DNA of 64,000 bases from the NCBI RefSeq assembly GCF_021372645.1, contig NZ_JAJFUC010000064.1:1-64000 (forward strand), read 5' to 3'. The notes beneath the pieces are model-generated. The model was given only the letters and a program-made list of their open reading frames with translations. It searched no databases and was not told where the DNA came from. The first letter of the stretch is position 1. Each line of letters begins with the position of its first letter. Source of the DNA: Clostridium sp. GTDB lineage: Bacteria; Bacillota; Clostridia; Clostridiales; Clostridiaceae. The position numbers and the translations under genes are program-made. Of the stretch, positions 60,937 to 64,000 are shown piece after piece.

Positions 60937-61713
60937 ATGAAAGAAATTAAAAGATATTTAGAGTCCAGAATAGGAACATATTCATTTTTCTTTGAAGATT
61001 TCGAAAGTGGATTTAGTTTTGGTTATAATGAAAATGTACAGATGATAAGTGCTGGATGTATGAAACTTCCAATATCAGTATCTGTAATAAAGTATGTTGA
61101 AGATGGAAAAGGTTCATTTTTAGATAAGATAAAAATTGAAGAAGAAGATAAAGTTTATGGAACAGGAATATTACATGAATTTGATAATAGAGAATACACT
61201 ATATTTGAATTATTAGTTGCAATGCTTATACAAAGTGATAATACAGCAACAAATAAGCTTATAGATATAGTAGGTATTGATAATATAAATGAAGATATAA
61301 TAGCTCAAGGATTAAAAAATACTAAATTAAATAGAAAGGTTTCAGATGAACGAGCAGCAAGTAGTGGAATTGAAAATATAACAAGCGCTTTGGATTTAGC
61401 AAAGATATGGAAACACTTATATGATGGAAGTTATTTAAATAAGAAAAATAGCACAATGCTTATGGATATATTACAAAGACAACAAATGAAAAATAAATTG
61501 GCTCTTTATATACCAGATGATTTAAAATATGAAATTTCAAGCAAAACAGGTGATAAGACTAGTGTAGAAAATGATACAGCATTAATTCATGTTCAAAAGG
61601 GATCATTCACATTTACTGTCCTTTCAATGGGAATTCCAAACAGTGTATACGGAACAGTGACCCTTGCAAAGTGTGGTAAGATGATGTGGGATAGTATAAT
61701 GAATAATTTTTAA
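60937..61713 (+). CDS. Class A beta-lactamase-fold serine hydrolase homologue lacking the usual nucleophile
   Basis: A 258-residue cytoplasmic protein (no signal peptide) of the class A beta-lactamase fold. The second motif SDN (in QSDNTATNKLID) and the third motif KTG (SSKTGDKTS) are intact. At the first motif, where SxxK is expected before LPI, the sequence is SAGCMKLPIS, giving Gly-Cys-Met-Lys. Aligned from the Lys, the nucleophile serine is Gly, with a Cys next to it. The frame opens at a GTG at 60925, but the ATG at 60937, with GAAAGTGGTGG upstream, is the better start. It follows the PFK gene by 92 bases and ends at a terminator. Confidence 0.75.
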   Translation: MKEIKRYLESRIGTYSFFFEDFESGFSFGYNENVQMISAGCMKLPISVSVIKYVEDGKGSFLDKIKIEEEDKVYGTGILHEFDNREYTIFELLVAMLIQSDNTATNKLIDIVGIDNINEDIIAQGLKNTKLNRKVSDERAASSGIENITSALDLAKIWKHLYDGSYLNKKNSTMLMDILQRQQMKNKLALYIPDDLKYEISSKTGDKTSVENDTALIHVQKGSFTFTVLSMGIPNSVYGTVTLAKCGKMMWDSIMNNF

Positions 61714-61720
61714 GTTAAGA

Positions 61721-61755
61721 AAATAACTCCTAGAAAACTAGGAGTTATTTTTCAT
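61721..61755 (+). terminator. Terminator before the pyr operon
   Basis: aaataactcctag (61721-61733) pairs perfectly with ctaggagttattt (61738-61750), followed by ttc. Confidence 0.85.
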
Positions 61756-61799
61756 TCTGATATTTATATATAAACAAAGATTAGAGTAAATTATTTTTA

Positions 61800-61828
61800 T
61801 TGACACAATATCAAAGAAATGTTATCCT
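61800..61828 (+). promoter_or_regulatory. Promoter of the pyrimidine operon
   Basis: A perfect -35 TTGACA (61800-61805), a 17-base spacer and -10 TATCCT (61823-61828). Transcription would start near 61835, giving a leader of about 230 bases before pyrB. Confidence 0.8.
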
Positions 61829-61834
61829 TACACA

Positions 61835-61942
61835 AAGAATAACCTTTAATTTGATACAGAGAGATCAATAAGGAAGTTATATAATACCAGTATATTTTAG
61901 GATTACTATGCCTTCCTTTATTTAATAAGGAGGCTTTTTTAT
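61835..61942 (+). promoter_or_regulatory. PyrR-type attenuator in the pyr leader
   Basis: Three parts are visible. A binding loop: ttgat (61851-61855), acagagag (61856-61863) and atcaa (61864-61868), a 5-bp stem whose loop resembles the PyrR consensus with its CNGNGAG core. An antiterminator: aataaggaag (61867-61876) can pair with the cttcctttatt region at 61912-61922. A terminator: gccttcctt (61910-61918) pairs with aaggaggc (61927-61934, one bulged T), followed by six T residues. The antiterminator shares bases with both other folds, as attenuation requires. No pyrR gene is in the window. Binding of PyrR-UMP is inferred from Bacillus. Confidence 0.75.
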
Positions 61943-62069
61943 ATATTATTATATAATTTTCTCCATTAGGGTACGTAAAAGAAAATATTGAGTCAAAAGT
62001 AAGACTCTTGTTACTTTAAAAAATAGACCTTAATATGCACAGGGAAATTAGTAAGGAGTGATGATAAAA

Positions 62070-62996
62070 ATGGCAAAAGGCATTAGACATTTAATAGAAC
62101 CCATGGATTTTACAGTAGAAGAATTAGATGAAATATTTAATTTAGCACATCAAATAATGTCACATCCAAATGATTTTTCTCATATATGTGATGGAAAAAT
62201 TTTAGGAACTTTATTTTATGAACCAAGTACGAGAACTAGATTGAGCTTTGAAGCAGCAATGATGAGACTTGGTGGTAAAATTCTTGGTTTTTCAGAACCA
62301 AATTCAACATCAATTTCAAAAGGAGAAACTTTAGCTGATACAATTAAAATGGTATCAATATATTCAGATATTATAACTATGAGGCATCCAAAAGAAGGTG
62401 CAGCAAAAGTTGCAAGTATTTATTCTAATGTTCCAATAATTAATGCGGGTGATGGGGGACATCAACACCCAACTCAAACTTTAGCAGATTTACTTACAAT
62501 AGCAAGCTTAAAGAATGGATTAAATAATCATACAATTGGAATTTGTGGGGATTTAAAGTTTGGCAGAACAGTACATTCACTTATAAAAGCAATGTCAAGA
62601 TATAATACTAAGAAGTTTGTACTAGTATCACCGAAAGAGCTTTCGATACCACAATATATAAGAGAAGAAATTTTAGAGAAGAATAATATTGAATATACAG
62701 AAGTTGAAAAACTAGAAGATGTAATTGAAAACTTAGATATTTTATATATGACAAGGGTTCAAAAAGAAAGATTCTTTAATGAAGAGGAATATTTAAGACT
62801 TAAGGACAGTTATATATTAGATAAAGCAAAAATGAACCTCGCGAGTGATGACATGATAGTAATGCATCCACTGCCAAGGGTAAATGAAATTGCATATGAA
62901 GTAGATGAAGATAGCAGAGCTTCATATTTTAAACAGGCTGAATATGGAATGTATGTAAGAATGGCATTAATGATTAAACTTTTAGGGGTGATGTAA
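62070..62996 (+). CDS. pyrB: Aspartate carbamoyltransferase catalytic subunit
   Basis: Condenses carbamoyl phosphate with aspartate, the first committed step of pyrimidine synthesis. The product is about 308 residues, with the carbamoyl-phosphate site [13 protein letters not shown] near 47-59, the HPTQTLADL motif near 130-138 and the aspartate site [10 protein letters not shown] near 263-272. Three in-frame starts lie close together (GTG 62058, ATG 62061, ATG 62070). AAGGAG at 62053-62058 fits only the last, giving a protein that begins MAKGIRHL. It abuts pyrI with no gap, so the two subunits are made together. Confidence 0.96.
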   Translation: MAKGIRHLIEPMDFTVEELDEIFNLAHQIMSHPNDFSHICDGKILGTLFYEPSTRTRLSFEAAMMRLGGKILGFSEPNSTSISKGETLADTIKMVSIYSDIITMRHPKEGAAKVASIYSNVPIINAGDGGHQHPTQTLADLLTIASLKNGLNNHTIGICGDLKFGRTVHSLIKAMSRYNTKKFVLVSPKELSIPQYIREEILEKNNIEYTEVEKLEDVIENLDILYMTRVQKERFFNEEEYLRLKDSYILDKAKMNLASDDMIVMHPLPRVNEIAYEVDEDSRASYFKQAEYGMYVRMALMIKLLGVM

Positions 62997-63428
62997 ATGC
63001 TTGAGATAACAAGTATCAAAAATGGAATAGTAATAGATCATATTCAAGCCGGAACAGGTGTTAAGATATTTAATTATTTAGAGTTAGATACTAAAGATTA
63101 TAGTGTTGCGCTTATAATTAATGTAGATAGTAAAAAACTTGGCAAGAAGGATATAATAAAGATAGAAAACTATGATAAGCTTGATTATACTGTGTTAGGG
63201 TTACTTTCACCAACAATAACTATATGTGAAGTAGAGAATGAGAAAATTGTTAATAAAGTTATTCCAACACTACCAAACAAAGTGGAAAATATTATAAAAT
63301 GCAAAAACCCAAGTTGTATAACAATTCAGGAAGAGTATGTGCCACATTCCTTTATACTTGTTGATAAAGAAACAGGTAGATATAGATGTGAATATTGTGA
63401 TGAAATAACCAAGTTATCAGATTTGTAG
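62997..63428 (+). CDS. pyrI: Aspartate carbamoyltransferase regulatory subunit
   Basis: A 143-residue regulatory chain that binds nucleotide effectors in its N-terminal domain and docks on PyrB through a zinc domain. The N-terminal part has [16 protein letters not shown] (about 9-24). The zinc site is CKNPSC (about 103-108) and CEYCD (about 132-136), four cysteines in the family spacing. Its presence predicts an enterobacterial-type, allosteric ATCase holoenzyme. The start follows the pyrB stop immediately; GGGGTGATG overlapping the end of pyrB supplies the ribosome site. Confidence 0.95.
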   Translation: MLEITSIKNGIVIDHIQAGTGVKIFNYLELDTKDYSVALIINVDSKKLGKKDIIKIENYDKLDYTVLGLLSPTITICEVENEKIVNKVIPTLPNKVENIIKCKNPSCITIQEEYVPHSFILVDKETGRYRCEYCDEITKLSDL

Positions 63429-63451
63429 TAGTTATGGATACCAAAATGAAA

Positions 63452-63469
63452 ATTGTGCATTGTGCATTG
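63452..63469. repeat. Heptamer tandem array (attgtgc) before pyrC
   Basis: Two and a half copies of attgtgc lie in the 55-base gap between pyrI and pyrC, ending just before the ribosome site gggagtagg. The same word occurs inverted at 47204-47227. Confidence 0.6.
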
Positions 63470-63483
63470 GGAGTAGGTGTTAA

Positions 63484-64000
63484 ATGGAACTGTTAATTAA
63501 AAATGCAAGAATTGTAGATGTAACTCAAGATTTTATAGGAGATATATATATTAAAGAAGGATTGATAGCAGAAATAGCTAAAAATATAGAAAGAGATGAT
63601 GTAGAGGTACTAGATTGTCAAGGTAAGACTTTAATGCCAGCATTTATAGATACTCACGCTCATTTTAGAGACCCAGGTCTTACATGGAAAGAAGATATTG
63701 AAACAGGTTCTAGAGCAGCACTTAAAGGCGGATATACAGGAGTTTGTTTAATGGCAAATACTAATCCTATATGTTCATCAAAGGAAACTTTAGAATATGT
63801 AAGAACTAAATCAAAAGAACTTAAATTAATAGATATACATCAATGTTTATCAGTTACAAAGAACTTTGATGGAATTACTTTAAGTCATTTAGAAGAGCTT
63901 GCAGAGGATAAGAAGATTAAAGCAATTTCAGATGATGGAGTTGGAGTATCTAATTCAAAGACAATGCTCGAAGCAATGGAAATTGCAAAGAAAAATAATT
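63484..64000 (+). CDS. pyrC: Dihydroorotase, 5' part (cut by the window end)
   Basis: The first 172 codons of a class I (PyrC/AllB-like) dihydroorotase, which cyclises carbamoyl aspartate to dihydroorotate. The sequence begins [12 protein letters not shown] and has the zinc-ligand and substrate motif [10 protein letters not shown] near residues 57-66, where the usual DxHVH is DTHAH. Further family segments [14 protein letters not shown] and [10 protein letters not shown] follow. The frame is still open at 64000. GGGAGTAGG lies 9 bases before the ATG. It is the third gene of the pyr operon after pyrB and pyrI. Confidence 0.95.
   Translation, partial: MELLIKNARIVDVTQDFIGDIYIKEGLIAEIAKNIERDDVEVLDCQGKTLMPAFIDTHAHFRDPGLTWKEDIETGSRAALKGGYTGVCLMANTNPICSSKETLEYVRTKSKELKLIDIHQCLSVTKNFDGITLSHLEELAEDKKIKAISDDGVGVSNSKTMLEAMEIAKKNN

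Overview
The window looks like chromosomal DNA of a low-GC, spore-forming, saccharolytic cluster I Clostridium, most like the C. beijerinckii / C. saccharoperbutylacetonicum group. This species guess is inference. It rests on very AT-rich intergenic DNA, strong GGAGG-type ribosome binding sites, TTG and GTG starts, spore genes (CotF-type coat protein, Csp-type subtilase, PdaA) and Gram-positive wall genes (MurT/GatD, DacF, UppP, MurJ). I see no rRNA, tRNA, CRISPR array, prophage or intact insertion sequence.

Layout. 0-6 kb is loosely packed. It holds a coat protein, peptide deformylase, a Csp-like protease and a C26 glutamine amidotransferase, separated by gene remnants (a CsoR/thioredoxin stretch, a secreted protein with two in-frame stops, a gutted LacI regulator). 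5.9-9.8 kb is the malQ-glgP pair for maltodextrin/glycogen breakdown. 10-13.4 kb has a D-2-hydroxyacid dehydrogenase and a TopB-type topoisomerase. 13.4-14.5 kb is another decayed patch. 14.5-22.8 kb has an Amt ammonium channel behind a leader that ends in a terminator, a metallophosphoesterase, a complete NitT/TauT-type ABC transporter, a YitT membrane protein and an unrecognised 386-residue protein. 22.9-27.2 kb, on the minus strand, has a flavin reductase, D,D-carboxypeptidase and the gatD-murT pair. 27.6-35.6 kb, on the plus strand, has a ZapA-coiled-coil protein, a U32 peptidase-family protein, MutS2 and a DUF523 protein. 35.8-43.8 kb has PutP (minus), a YjdM-like zinc ribbon, sbcD-sbcC and the L25/Ctc protein.

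44-53.5 kb reads as a sugar-phosphate and surface-glycan block: a phosphohexomutase, a TPR protein, a TagA/WecG glycosyltransferase, MurJ, two further glycosyltransferases and a Wzy-like polymerase/ligase, the last five tightly packed. 53.5-61.7 kb has a cyclodeaminase-fold protein, an untracked 46-residue basic protein, PdaA, YchF, ManA, UppP, a phosphofructokinase with mixed ATP/PPi signature residues and a class-A beta-lactamase-fold protein that appears to lack its nucleophile serine. 61.8-64 kb is the start of the pyrimidine operon, pyrB-pyrI-pyrC, with pyrC cut by the window edge. Before it I can read a consensus promoter, a PyrR-type binding loop, an antiterminator and a terminator.

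The most rewarding signals are: the pyr attenuator; the Amt leader together with a Glu in place of the first twin-His residue; the Gly-for-Ser hydrolase; the G/K phosphofructokinase; ZapA fused to about 600 residues of coiled coil; an intergenic inverted-repeat element at 20.0-20.25 kb with relatives at 16.8, 20.36 and 57.0 kb; a TPR gene flanked by 46-bp inverted repeats; and heptamer tandem arrays at three sites. I found no clearly new multi-gene defence or biosynthetic system. The unusual material lies in residues, leaders and repeats within otherwise ordinary gene content.
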